A stretch of DNA of 14,727 bases from an uncultured Clostridia bacterium (lineage in GTDB: Bacteria > Bacillota > Clostridia > Lachnospirales > CAG-274). The stretch is from positions 1-14,727 of the forward strand of contig CANRCU010000027.1 of assembly GCA_947629215.1 (NCBI GenBank), given 5' to 3'. Made by a program: the position numbers and the translations under genes. The first letter of the stretch is position 1; the number at the start of each line of letters is the position of its first letter. The notes under the pieces were generated by a model. That model was given only the letters and a program-made list of their open reading frames with translations, did no database searches and had not been told where the DNA came from. Positions 5,789 through 13,720 of this stretch are shown piece after piece.

Positions 5789-7279
5789 CTAACGGTCAAT
5801 CGGTTTCATTGTGGGGAACAAAAGAACATCTCTGATACTGCTTGCATCCGTAAAGAGCATAACAAGGCGGTCTATACCCATTCCCATACCTCCCGTAGGG
5901 GGCATACCATACTCAAGGGCAAGCATAAAATCCTCGTCGATTAGTTCTGCTTCATCATCGCCCTGAGCGCGCAGAGCAGCCTGATGTTCAAAACGCTGAC
6001 GCTGGTCTATAGGGTCATTCAGCTCACTGTATGCGTTTGCAAATTCTCTGCCCACAATGAAAAGCTCAAAACGTTCCGTATAGTCGGGTTTGTCGGGCTT
6101 TCTTTTGGTAAGCGGGGAGATCTCGACCGGATGATCTATAATGAAGGTAGGCTGTATAAGTTTATCTTCAACATATTCCTCAAAGAAAAGGTTAAGTATT
6201 TCGCCTTTGCCGTGGCGTTTTTCGTAATGGATACCGTGTTTGTCGGCAAGCGCACGAGCCTGTTCGAGCGTTTCGACACCGTCAAAATCGACATCTGCAT
6301 ATTTCTTAACGGCATCTACCATTGAAAGGCGCTCAAACGGTTTGCCGAGGTCAAGCTCTATACCCTGATAGTTTATAACTCTTGTGCCTGCTACTTTGTC
6401 GGCGACCTCTTTTATAATGCCCTCGGTTATATCCATCATACCGTGATAATCGGTATAAGCCTGATAGAGTTCCATAAGGGTAAATTCCGGGTTATGTTTT
6501 ATATCCATACCTTCGTTTCTGAAAACTCTGCCAATTTCATAAACTCTCTCAAGACCGCCTACAATAAGCCTTTTAAGTGGCAATTCAAGCGCAATACGCA
6601 TATACATATCAAGGTCAAGCGTGTTGTGATGCGTTATAAACGGTCTTGCAGCCGCTCCGCCTGCAATGGTTTGCAGCATAGGCGTTTCAACTTCAAGAAA
6701 ATCAAGGTCGTCAAGATAATGCCTTATCGTTTTGATAACAGCGCTTCTTTTTATGAAGGTATCTTTAACTTCGGGGTTCATAAACAAATCAACATAACGC
6801 TGACGATAGCGCAGATCCTGATCTTTAAGACCGTGGAATTTTTCGGGCAGCACCTGAAGGCACTTGCTCAAAAGCTTTATTTCGCTGACCTTAATAGAAA
6901 TTTCTTCTTTCTGGGTCTTGAATACCGTACCTTTGACCCATATAATATCGCCGACATCATATTTTTTCTTGAAAAGTGTATTGTAGACCTCTTCGCCTAT
7001 GCCGTCACGTGTTACATATATTTGTATAGAGCCATCCCTGTCCTGCAAACCGCAGAAACTTGCTTTGCCCATTACACGTTTACTCATCATTCTGCCGGCT
7101 GCGGTAACGGTCTTCCCTTCAAAGTTGTCAAAATTTTCTTTTATCTCCTTGCTGTGTTGGCTGACATCCGCTTTAACAATTTTGAACGGATCCATACCCT
7201 GCTGCTGCAATTCGGCAAGTTTTTCACGCTTGCCTTGCAGCAGCTCGTTAAGCTGCTTGATGTTTGTTTCTTCCGACAT
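5789..7279 (-). CDS. lysS: Lysyl-tRNA synthetase, class II
   Basis: The enzyme activates lysine with ATP and charges tRNA-Lys in the cytoplasm. The 496 residues match the family length. An N-terminal helical extension is followed by the OB-fold anticodon-binding domain (about 55-150, including GRMMSKRVMGKASF). The class II catalytic domain shows motif 1 around FLEVETPMLQ, motif 2 FRNEGMD at 253-259 with the arginine at 254, and motif 3 GMGMGIDR at 464-471 ending in the conserved arginine. The NAYSELNDP segment is characteristic of LysS. The start follows AAGGAGTATAAAA, 24 bases after the greA stop, so greA-lysS is an operon, as in other Firmicutes. Confidence 0.98.
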   Translation of the reverse strand: MSEETNIKQLNELLQGKREKLAELQQQGMDPFKIVKADVSQHSKEIKENFDNFEGKTVTAAGRMMSKRVMGKASFCGLQDRDGSIQIYVTRDGIGEEVYNTLFKKKYDVGDIIWVKGTVFKTQKEEISIKVSEIKLLSKCLQVLPEKFHGLKDQDLRYRQRYVDLFMNPEVKDTFIKRSAVIKTIRHYLDDLDFLEVETPMLQTIAGGAAARPFITHHNTLDLDMYMRIALELPLKRLIVGGLERVYEIGRVFRNEGMDIKHNPEFTLMELYQAYTDYHGMMDITEGIIKEVADKVAGTRVINYQGIELDLGKPFERLSMVDAVKKYADVDFDGVETLEQARALADKHGIHYEKRHGKGEILNLFFEEYVEDKLIQPTFIIDHPVEISPLTKRKPDKPDYTERFELFIVGREFANAYSELNDPIDQRQRFEHQAALRAQGDDEAELIDEDFMLALEYGMPPTGGMGMGIDRLVMLFTDASSIRDVLLFPTMKPIDR

Positions 7280-7303
7280 TTTTATACTCCTTATTCTGTA
7301 ATA

Positions 7304-7780
7304 TCATTCTATATTGAGAACCTTGTATTTGATAACACCGTCGGGGGCGTCCACATCGACTATATCGCCTGTAATATGACCTATAAGCGCTATACCAAGC
7401 GGAGACTCGTTGGAAATTTTTCCCTTTGCGGGATCTGCCTCGGCAGAACCGACGATAGTGTAGGTAACTTCTTCCTGAAATTCCTCATCAAAGAGGATAA
7501 CCTTGTTGCCTAAGCTTACATGATCGCTGTTCATTTTATCAACAGTGATAACTTCGGCATTCCTGAGCATATTGTCAAGCTGAGCTATCCTTGCCTCGAT
7601 TTCGGCTTGTTCTTCTTTTGCTGCATCATATTCGGCGTTTTCGGAAAGGTCGCCCTGACTTCTTGCTTCTTTTATCTTCTGAGTTACTTCCTTACGTCTG
7701 ACGACTTTAAGATGTTCAAGTTCTTCCTGTGCTTTTTTATAGCCTTCAATTGTCAGAACAATTTTTTTATCGTCTGCCAT
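7304..7780 (-). CDS. greA: Transcription elongation factor GreA
   Basis: GreA enters the RNA polymerase secondary channel and stimulates cleavage of backtracked RNA so that elongation resumes. The 158-residue length is standard. The N-terminal antiparallel coiled coil covers about residues 1-75. Its acidic tip GDLSENAEYD carries D44 and E47, equivalent to the catalytic-loop acids of the family. The C-terminal FKBP-like domain ends with SPLGIALIGHITGDIVDV. The start follows AAAGGAGAG. Transcription comes from a full-consensus promoter at 7878-7850, and lysS follows in the same unit. Confidence 0.97.
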   Translation of the reverse strand: MADDKKIVLTIEGYKKAQEELEHLKVVRRKEVTQKIKEARSQGDLSENAEYDAAKEEQAEIEARIAQLDNMLRNAEVITVDKMNSDHVSLGNKVILFDEEFQEEVTYTIVGSAEADPAKGKISNESPLGIALIGHITGDIVDVDAPDGVIKYKVLNIE

Positions 7781-7849
7781 GCTGCTCTCTCCTTTATAAA
7801 TATATTGAATGTGTAATTTGCCAAAAACAAATTCCTACATATAAATGTG

Positions 7850-7878
7850 ATTATAGCTCAAAACTTATGAATTGTCAA
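7850..7878 (-). promoter_or_regulatory. Consensus promoter of greA-lysS
   Basis: On the minus strand TTGACA (7878-7873) and TATAAT (7855-7850) both match consensus exactly with a 17-base spacer. The predicted start is near 7843, giving a leader of about 60 bases before the greA ATG. A perfect sigma-A promoter implies strong constitutive expression. Confidence 0.88.
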
Positions 7879-8062
7879 GTAGACAAACAGCTTATGCCAA
7901 AGTGAATGAAGAATGTTCTGATTAATGCTCAAGTCAAATCGTTTACGTATTCATTATGTGTCGGTTAAACAAAAATTGCCGCTGTAAGTGTTAATATTTC
8001 ACCTATATTACTATCCGTTTACAATATAATAAAATTTTTTTCAAAAATTTTTCAATTTCTTA

Positions 8063-8091
8063 TTTACTATTTTAAAAAAATTTGTTATAAT
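8063..8091 (+). promoter_or_regulatory. Extended -10 promoter of nifJ
   Basis: TATAAT (8086-8091) is preceded by TG at 8083-8084, an extended -10. A partial -35 box TTTACT (8063-8068) lies 17 bases upstream. The predicted leader is about 90 bases and contains a small inverted repeat TGCGG/CCGCA near 8143-8161. The rest of the 408-bp gap between greA and nifJ is AT-rich, with no gene and no other structure I would defend. Confidence 0.65.
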
Positions 8092-8188
8092 TAAACCATG
8101 AAATAATCCCATATATACATTTTGGCGATTATTTACTTAATTATGCGGATTTTATACCGCAAATTTATCTTGACAAGGAGGAATAATA

Positions 8189-11100
8189 ATGTCAAAGGTT
8201 ATGCAAACCATGGACGGTAACCAGGCTGCCGCAACAATATCCTACGCTTTTACGGAAGTTGCCGGTATCTATCCTATAACACCGTCCTCCCCTATGGCAG
8301 AGTACGTTGACGAATGGGCTGCCAAGGGTAAGAAAAACATTTTCGATCAGACCGTCAAGGTTGTTGAAATGCAGTCGGAGGCAGGTGCTGCCGGTACTGT
8401 TCACGGCTCACTTTCCGCAGGTGCTTTAACAACTACCTATACTGCTTCTCAGGGTCTTCTTCTTATGATCCCCAATATGTATAAAATAGCGGGTGAATTA
8501 CTTCCCTGTGTTCTTCACGTAAGCGCACGCTGCGTTGCCAGCCATGCACTTAATATCTTCGGCGATCACTCCGACGTTATGGCTTGTCGTCAAACAGGTT
8601 TTGCAATGCTTGCTTCATCAAGTGTTCAGGAAGTTATGGATCTTGGTGCCGTTGCACATCTTTCAACAATAAAGGCTAAAGTTCCTTTCCTTCATTTCTT
8701 TGACGGTTTCCGTACTTCTCACGAAATCCAGAAAATCGAAGTTCTTGATTATGAGGACTTAAAGAAACTTGTAGATTGGGACAAGATCAAAGAATTTAAA
8801 GAGCATGCTCTTAACCCCGAGCATCCCTGCACACGCGGTACTGCTCAGAACCCCGATATATTCTTCCAGGCAAGAGAGGCTTGCAACCCGTATTATGATG
8901 CAGCACCGGCTGTTGTTGAAGAATATATGGCTGAGATCAGTAAGCTGACAGGCAGAGATTACAAATTATTCAATTATTACGGCGCTCCCGATGCAGAAAA
9001 AGTTATCGTTGCAATGGGTTCTATCTGTGATACTATCATGGGTACTATTGATTATCTTGCAGCAAAGGGCGAAAAAGTCGGTTTGGTAAATGTTCATCTT
9101 TACAGACCGTTTGTTTCCGAAAAACTGCTTGAGGCTATCCCCGCTACCGCTAAGAAGATCGCTGTTCTTGACAGAACAAAAGAGCCGGGCGCTCTTGCAG
9201 AACCTCTGTATCTTGATGTTTGTACAGCATTCTTCAATTCGGACAGAAAGCCTGTTATCGTTGGCGGACGTTTCGGTCTTGGTTCAAAGGATACAACACC
9301 TGCCGATATTATCGCAGTTTATAAAAACCTTGATTCGGATGCTCCGAAGAATCCGTTTACACTTGCTATCGACGATGATGTTACAAATCTTTCACTTAAA
9401 AGAGGCGAAGTTGTTGACGTTACTCCCGAAGGAACAAAGAACTGCTTATTCTGGGGTCTTGGTTCGGACGGTACTGTCGGCGCAAACAAAAACTCCATCA
9501 AGATCATCGGCGACCATACCGATATGTATGCTCAGGCATATTTTGCATATGACTCAAAGAAATCCGGCGGTATCACCAATTCTCACCTGAGATTCGGTAA
9601 GAAGCCTATCCGTTCGCCTTATCTTATAGATACAGCTGACTTTGTTGCTTGTCATCAGCAGTCATATCTTAATAAGTATGATATGACCTCCAACTTAAAA
9701 GACGGCGGTAGCTTCCTGCTTAATACGATCTGGTCGGATGAAGAGCTTAATACTCATTTGCCTGCAAATGTAAAGAGAGATCTTGCTAAGAAGAACATAA
9801 ACTTCTATACGATCAACGCTGTAAAGATCGGTGCAGAGCTTGGTCTTGGCAGCAAGTTCAACATGGTTCTTCAGTCTGCATTCTTTATGATCACAGAGAT
9901 CATTCCAAAGGATGACGCTATTAAATATATGAAGGAATTTATCGTTAAGTCATACGGTAAAAAAGGCGAAAAGATTGTTAACATGAACTATGCGGCTGTT
10001 GATGCAGGTGCTGAAGGCTTCCACAAAGTAGATGTTCCCGCAGATTGGGCAAATGCTAAGGATGAAGCTAAGGACACAGGCGACAGACCTAAGTTCATTA
10101 CAGAGATAGTTGATGTTATGAATGCTCAGAAGGGTGATACACTTCCTGTTTCCGCATTCAAGGGTATTGAAGACGGTACATTTGAACACGGTACGGCTGC
10201 TTATGAAAAACGCGGTATCGCTATAAACGTACCTACATGGAACCCCGATACTTGTATACAGTGCAACCAGTGTGCATTTGTATGTCCTCACGCTTGTATA
10301 AGACCTTTCCTTCTGACAGACGAAGAAGCTGCGGCAGCTCCCGCATCTATGAAGACTGTTCAGGGCAAGGGCAAAGAAGCTGCTTACAAATATGTAATGC
10401 AGGTTGATATAATGGATTGTACAGGCTGCGGCAACTGTATTGCAAGCTGTCCTAAGGCTGCCAACCTTAAAGACGGCGAAGTTGCTCCTCTTTCTCTTGT
10501 TCCTATCGACAAGGAATCTGCTCAGGCAGAGGCTTGGGACTATGCAGTTAAACTTCCTCGCAAGGAAAATCCGGAAGATAAATATTCTGTAAAAGGTTCT
10601 CAGTTCGAGCTTCCGTATCTTGAGTTCTCGGGTTCATGCGGCGGTTGTGCAGAAACAGCTTATGCAAGACTTATCACTCAGCTTTACGGCGACAGAATGT
10701 ACATTGCAAACGCAACAGGTTGTTCGTCTATCTGGGGTGGTTCCGCACCTTCCACACCTTATACAACAAATGCCAACGGTCAGGGTCCTGCTTGGTGTAA
10801 TTCACTCTTTGAGGATAACGCTGAATTTGGTTTAGGTATGTATACGGCTGTTAAGCAGCAGAGAGAAAAACTTGCAGAAGTTGTTGCTCAGGTTGCAGAA
10901 AACGGCAAGTCGGATGATGTTAAGGCAGCTGCCAAAGCATGGCTTGATACAATGAACAAGGGCGAAGAGTCTAAGGCTACTTCCGCAAAACTTGTTGAAG
11001 AGCTTGAAAAGGCTGACTGCGGATGCGAAAACCGCAAGTACATACTTGATCATAAGGATATGCTCGTTAAGAAGAGCCAGTGGATCTTCGGTGGTGACGG

Positions 11101-11695
11101 TTGGGCTTATGATATAGGTTTCGGCGGTGTTGACCACGTTCTTGCATCGGGTGAAGATGTTAACGTATTCGTATTCGATACAGAGGTTTACTCCAACACA
11201 GGCGGACAGGCTTCAAAAGCAACTCCTACCGCTGCTATTGCTAAATTTGCCGCAGCAGGTAAGAGAGTACGCAAGAAAGACCTTGGTATGATAGCTAAGA
11301 GCTATGGTTATGTATATGTTGCACAGGTATGTATGGGCGCTGATAAAGCACAGTTGATGAAAGCACTTAAAGAGGCTGAGGCTTACAATGGTCCTTCGCT
11401 TATAATCGCTTACGCTCCGTGTATCAACCATGGTTTGAGAACAAACTTCCATACAGAGGCTAAGAAAGCTGTTGACTGCGGTTACTGGCAGCTTTACAGA
11501 TATAACCCCGAGGGTGAAGTATTTACTCTTGATTCCAAAGAACCTACAGCTGACTTTAAGGAATTTATCAAAGGCGAAGTTCGTTATGCTTCCCTTGCAA
11601 AGGCATTCCCCGAAGTTGCAGAGGAACTCTTTGATAAGTGTGCCGAAGATGCTAAGAGAAGACTCGAGGGCTATAAGGCACTTGCAAACAAATAA
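8189..11695 (+). CDS. nifJ: Pyruvate:ferredoxin (flavodoxin) oxidoreductase
   Basis: This enzyme oxidatively decarboxylates pyruvate with coenzyme A to acetyl-CoA and CO2, reducing ferredoxin. It is the main pyruvate-oxidising step of anaerobic Clostridia and feeds hydrogenases and fermentation. The 1168-residue single chain holds all fused domains. The N-terminal pyruvate/ThDP half carries EVAGIYPITPSSPMAEY. The two-cluster ferredoxin domain has cysteines 689, 692, 695, 699 and 744, 747, 750, 754. The proximal cluster ligands are C817, C820, C845 and C1078. The ThDP-binding stretch runs from GDGWAYDIG (969-977) to SNTGGQ (1002-1007). The start follows AAGGAGGAATAATA. It is monocistronic between its own promoter and terminator. 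Its codon use, rich in CTT and GTT, suggests high expression. Confidence 0.98.
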   Translation: MSKVMQTMDGNQAAATISYAFTEVAGIYPITPSSPMAEYVDEWAAKGKKNIFDQTVKVVEMQSEAGAAGTVHGSLSAGALTTTYTASQGLLLMIPNMYKIAGELLPCVLHVSARCVASHALNIFGDHSDVMACRQTGFAMLASSSVQEVMDLGAVAHLSTIKAKVPFLHFFDGFRTSHEIQKIEVLDYEDLKKLVDWDKIKEFKEHALNPEHPCTRGTAQNPDIFFQAREACNPYYDAAPAVVEEYMAEISKLTGRDYKLFNYYGAPDAEKVIVAMGSICDTIMGTIDYLAAKGEKVGLVNVHLYRPFVSEKLLEAIPATAKKIAVLDRTKEPGALAEPLYLDVCTAFFNSDRKPVIVGGRFGLGSKDTTPADIIAVYKNLDSDAPKNPFTLAIDDDVTNLSLKRGEVVDVTPEGTKNCLFWGLGSDGTVGANKNSIKIIGDHTDMYAQAYFAYDSKKSGGITNSHLRFGKKPIRSPYLIDTADFVACHQQSYLNKYDMTSNLKDGGSFLLNTIWSDEELNTHLPANVKRDLAKKNINFYTINAVKIGAELGLGSKFNMVLQSAFFMITEIIPKDDAIKYMKEFIVKSYGKKGEKIVNMNYAAVDAGAEGFHKVDVPADWANAKDEAKDTGDRPKFITEIVDVMNAQKGDTLPVSAFKGIEDGTFEHGTAAYEKRGIAINVPTWNPDTCIQCNQCAFVCPHACIRPFLLTDEEAAAAPASMKTVQGKGKEAAYKYVMQVDIMDCTGCGNCIASCPKAANLKDGEVAPLSLVPIDKESAQAEAWDYAVKLPRKENPEDKYSVKGSQFELPYLEFSGSCGGCAETAYARLITQLYGDRMYIANATGCSSIWGGSAPSTPYTTNANGQGPAWCNSLFEDNAEFGLGMYTAVKQQREKLAEVVAQVAENGKSDDVKAAAKAWLDTMNKGEESKATSAKLVEELEKADCGCENRKYILDHKDMLVKKSQWIFGGDGWAYDIGFGGVDHVLASGEDVNVFVFDTEVYSNTGGQASKATPTAAIAKFAAAGKRVRKKDLGMIAKSYGYVYVAQVCMGADKAQLMKALKEAEAYNGPSLIIAYAPCINHGLRTNFHTEAKKAVDCGYWQLYRYNPEGEVFTLDSKEPTADFKEFIKGEVRYASLAKAFPEVAEELFDKCAEDAKRRLEGYKALANK

Positions 11696-11732
11696 TAAAT
11701 TCAAACCTTTAGACATTAAGATTTGATTTTTG

Positions 11733-11765
11733 CCCCTGTCCTGAATTTGGGACAGGGGTTTTTAT
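11733..11765 (+). terminator. Intrinsic terminator of nifJ
   Basis: CCCCTGTCC (11733-11741) pairs with GGACAGGGG (11750-11758) over an 8-base loop and is followed by TTTTTAT. This is a strong, GC-rich rho-independent terminator 37 bases after the nifJ stop codon. Confidence 0.92.
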
Positions 11766-11788
11766 AACTCTTTGATAAGATTTATAAT

Positions 11789-11837
11789 TAAAAAAGCTTT
11801 TTGCTGAATGTGTGGTTTTAACAAAAAGCCTTTTTTA
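11789..11837. terminator. Second, AT-rich hairpin after nifJ, probably a backup bidirectional terminator
   Basis: AAAAAAGCTTTTTG at about 11790-11803 pairs with CAAAAAGCCTTTTTT at 11822-11836, with a one-base bulge and a loop of about 18 bases. It is followed by T- and A-rich DNA. A-tracts and T-tracts on both sides allow termination in both directions. Confidence 0.6.
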
Positions 11838-11862
11838 TAATATTATATTTTTGCGGAATGAG

Positions 11863-11943
11863 TATCGGTAGGCATGAAGTCAGAGCTGTTTTTTGCTTAT
11901 TTGTATAGTTGGTTATAAATATGACTTCCGCCTATTATCGGTA
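11863..11943. repeat. Tiny palindromic element between 8-bp direct repeats
   Basis: TATCGGTA occurs at 11863-11870 and again at 11936-11943. Between them is a 65-bp insert whose ends are inverted: TAGGC-AT-GAAGTCA (from 11869) against TGACTTC-C-GCCTA (11922-11934). The direct repeats look like a target-site duplication around a miniature insertion. Alternatively the block is an RNA structure, because GAGCTGT (11883-11889) in the loop is also complementary to ACAGCTC (11945-11951), which would make a pseudoknot. No coding potential seen. Confidence 0.35.
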
Positions 11944-12033
11944 TACAGCTCACTGATTGCGAATATTTTTTATTTGCCCTTTACACTTAAATTATAAACC
12001 CTAAAAATACTTAAATATTTTTAAGGCTACCTG

Positions 12034-12372
12034 CTACAATCCTAAAATTGTGAATACGTCATATTCTTTAAAGCATTCATTTACCCATGGCAGGGCTTCC
12101 GCTATTATTTTATTTTGAATAGTCCAACTTTCTTGACTTATTTTAACGATTTCAGCCCATTGTTCTTTGGTGACTGTTGTTATGCCGTAATAATCAAAAT
12201 TTTTGACAACACTACCAATCAAGTCGGACAAATTATATTTATCCCACAGCGCGGCACTGATACTTATAGAGTCGGGCAGCCAGCATTTATCATGATATTG
12301 ACCTTTTTGAAATTCAAAATACTCCGTATTGCCGGATATTTTCCGTTTGTTTTCATTTACAAAAAATTCCAT
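12034..12372 (-). CDS. Unrecognised 112-aa soluble protein
   Basis: I do not recognise this family. The protein starts MEFFVNENKRKISGN and is rich in aromatic residues, with six tryptophans or more in segments such as KCWLPDSISISAALWDKY and TKEQWAEIVKISQESW. It has no signal peptide or membrane span and is slightly acidic. The ATG at 12372 follows CGGAGGT at proper spacing, and a full-consensus promoter drives it (12476-12448), so I believe it is a real gene. Its size and single-gene setting resemble orphan immunity-type proteins. That is only a suggestion. Confidence 0.75.
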   Translation of the reverse strand: MEFFVNENKRKISGNTEYFEFQKGQYHDKCWLPDSISISAALWDKYNLSDLIGSVVKNFDYYGITTVTKEQWAEIVKISQESWTIQNKIIAEALPWVNECFKEYDVFTILGL

Positions 12373-12421
12373 TTATTGACCTCCGACGCAAAATTTATTA
12401 TTTTATTTCTTAAAGCGGTAC

Positions 12422-12449
12422 TTGAATAAAATGTAAAAACTGATATAAT
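12422..12449 (+). promoter_or_regulatory. Promoter of the flavin-reductase-like gene
   Basis: TTGAAT (12422-12427), a 16-base spacer and TATAAT (12444-12449) preceded by TGA form an extended -10 promoter. Transcription would start near 12456, about 48 bases before the ATG at 12504. The -10 box overlaps that of the opposite promoter. Confidence 0.7.
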
Positions 12450-12476
12450 TATACATAGGATATTTATTCCTGTCAA
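12448..12476 (-). promoter_or_regulatory. Consensus promoter of the 112-aa gene
   Basis: On the minus strand TTGACA (12476-12471) and TATAAT (12453-12448) are separated by 17 bases, an exact consensus promoter. It shares two bases of its -10 box with the rightward promoter at 12422-12449. Confidence 0.8.
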
Positions 12477-12503
12477 TCAATTAATGAAAAGAGGTAATTT
12501 TTT

Positions 12504-13073
12504 ATGAGAACAAAACTTAATATGACCGAGGGTATATTCCCCATGCCCGTTCTTATGGTGGCAACATATAACGAGGACGGCAGTGTTAACGTAATGAATG
12601 CCGCTTGGGGAACAATGCAGGAGAGAGGCAATGTGGTCCTAAATCTTACCGAAAGCCACAAAACAGTTAAAAATATAAAAGCAAGGGGAGCTTTTACCGT
12701 AAGCATTGCAGATGCCGCGCATATGGTACAGGCAGATTTTTTTGGTATAGAATCGGGCAATGATACCACAGATAAATTCTCTCGCAGCGGTCTTACCGCA
12801 AGCAAAGCCGAAACCGTCGATGCGCCTGTTATAAACGAATTTCCGATATGTCTTGAATGTGAATTTATAGAATATCAGGACGGAAAATACGGCTGCGGCG
12901 TAATAGGCAAAGTCACAAACGTTACGGTGGACGAAAGCGTAATGATAAATGGCAAGGTCGATATATCGCTTGTAAATGCCATTGCTTTTGACCCATATAC
13001 ACACGGATATTATAAAGTGACCGAAAGAGTAGGCGAGGCATTTAAAGACGGTCTTAAATTAAAAAATAAATAA
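12504..13073 (+). CDS. Flavin reductase-like / FMN-binding split-barrel protein
   Basis: The 189 residues fit the flavin reductase-like family, small dimeric FMN-binding split barrels in the cytoplasm. The N-terminal pattern PMPVLMVATYNEDGSVNVMN then AAWGTM is the typical start, where the strand and following residues contact FMN. SHKTVKNIKARGAFTVSIAD is the next conserved block. The C-terminal half carries the CLECEFIEYQDGKYGCGVIG strand pair and ends near DPYTHGYYKV. The start follows AAGAGGT. Many clostridial members are annotated only as flavin reductase, and neither the electron donor nor the acceptor can be read from sequence. It is a single gene, divergent from the 112-aa gene. Confidence 0.88.
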   Translation: MRTKLNMTEGIFPMPVLMVATYNEDGSVNVMNAAWGTMQERGNVVLNLTESHKTVKNIKARGAFTVSIADAAHMVQADFFGIESGNDTTDKFSRSGLTASKAETVDAPVINEFPICLECEFIEYQDGKYGCGVIGKVTNVTVDESVMINGKVDISLVNAIAFDPYTHGYYKVTERVGEAFKDGLKLKNK

Positions 13074-13074
13074 A

Positions 13075-13097
13075 ATTCGGACTTATCTGAACCGAAT
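13075..13097 (-). terminator. Terminator for the leftward fluC transcript
   Basis: Read leftward, ATTCGG (13097-13092) pairs with CCGAAT (13080-13075) over an 11-base loop and is followed by TTTATTTATTTTTT. The stem is short, but the T-rich tail is clear. It abuts the 3' end of the convergent flavin-reductase-like gene. Confidence 0.55.
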
Positions 13098-13106
13098 AAG
13101 GCAGAT

Positions 13107-13148
13107 ATTTACTTTTGTGTCGGGCAGGAATAAAACTCGTGCCCGACA
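13107..13148. repeat. Palindromic repeat downstream of fluC (copy 1)
   Basis: ATTTACTTTTGTG (13107-13119) overlaps a perfect 9-bp hairpin, TGTCGGGCA (13118-13126) with TGCCCGACA (13140-13148). The same 13-mer and a GTGTCGGG block recur on the other side of fluC at 13661-13695. There is no T-run, so it is not an obvious intrinsic terminator, though it may stall rightward transcription. Confidence 0.5.
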
Positions 13149-13206
13149 TAAAGGCGTTTATCGGACAAAGTATAAATATATGAAAATGGGGTCACGCAAA
13201 AAACTT

Positions 13207-13569
13207 TCACCGTATCAGCATTGATAATTTTTTACCGCAAAAAACACCGATAAGGCAGCATATGACACTCAGGAACATATATATCATGCCCAAAAGATAA
13301 GCCTTGTTCTCAAACAATAAAAATGTTTCAAGCGAAAAGGTTGAAAAAGTTGTAAATCCACCACATACGCCGGTTTTCCAGAATAAGACCGTGTTTGGTG
13401 ATACCTCGCTGTTATTTACAATGCCCACAATAAAGCCTATGAGTATTGCGCCTGCTATATTTGTTATAAATGTTAATATCGGGAAACTTGTTTTTACCGA
13501 CAAAAGACTTATCGCATATCTGCACATCGAACCTAACGCACCGCCAAGCGCAACAAATAAAAATTCCAT
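13207..13569 (-). CDS. fluC: Fluoride ion channel FluC (CrcB)
   Basis: FluC exports toxic fluoride through a dual-topology dimer in the cytoplasmic membrane. The 120 residues have four hydrophobic segments and the family signatures GGALGSMCRY (9-18), FITNIAGAILIG with N37, and GGFTTFSTFS at about 70-79, where the phenylalanines line the fluoride path. I take the ATG at 13569 because GGAGGT lies five bases before it. An upstream in-frame ATG at 13629 would add 20 unrelated residues and sits on the -35 box. Only one copy is present, so a homodimer is expected. No fluoride riboswitch fits in the roughly 25-base leader. Confidence 0.95.
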   Translation of the reverse strand: MEFLFVALGGALGSMCRYAISLLSVKTSFPILTFITNIAGAILIGFIVGIVNNSEVSPNTVLFWKTGVCGGFTTFSTFSLETFLLFENKAYLLGMIYMFLSVICCLIGVFCGKKLSMLIR

Positions 13570-13600
13570 AATTACCTCCGATAGAGTAGTTGTTAAGTTA

Positions 13601-13629
13601 ATTATAACAAATAAGGTGTTGAGTTTCAA
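13601..13629 (-). promoter_or_regulatory. Promoter of fluC
   Basis: On the minus strand TTGAAA (13629-13624), a 17-base spacer and TATAAT (13606-13601) preceded by TGT form a strong extended -10 promoter. The start would be near 13594, leaving a leader of about 25 bases. Confidence 0.8.
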
Positions 13630-13660
13630 CTTGAATTTAACCGATTAACGCGGAAGCAAC

Positions 13661-13703
13661 ATTTACTTTTGTGGGACAATTCAAAGTGTCGGGGCAAAAG
13701 TAA
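13661..13703. repeat. Palindromic repeat upstream of fluC (copy 2)
   Basis: TTACTTTTG (13663-13671) pairs with CAAAAGTAA (13695-13703), and GACA (13675-13678) pairs with TGTC (13687-13690), giving a hairpin with one internal loop. It shares ATTTACTTTTGTG and GTGTCGGG with copy 1 at 13107-13148, so both probably belong to one intergenic repeat family. Confidence 0.45.
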
Positions 13704-13720
13704 TAAAAGTTTATAAAAAA

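Noticed and set aside
6443..7513. 356-codon open frame on the plus strand
   Set aside because: It lies antisense to lysS and greA, both certain genes, has no recognisable motif and no ribosome binding site.
7989..8003. Rex-box-like sequence GTGTTAATATTTCACC upstream of nifJ
   Set aside because: The half sites are separated by three rather than four bases and the right half is imperfect. It lies about 60 bases upstream of the nifJ -35 box, so it is not convincing without conservation data.
12639..13004. 121-codon leftward frame
   Set aside because: Antisense shadow of the flavin-reductase-like gene.
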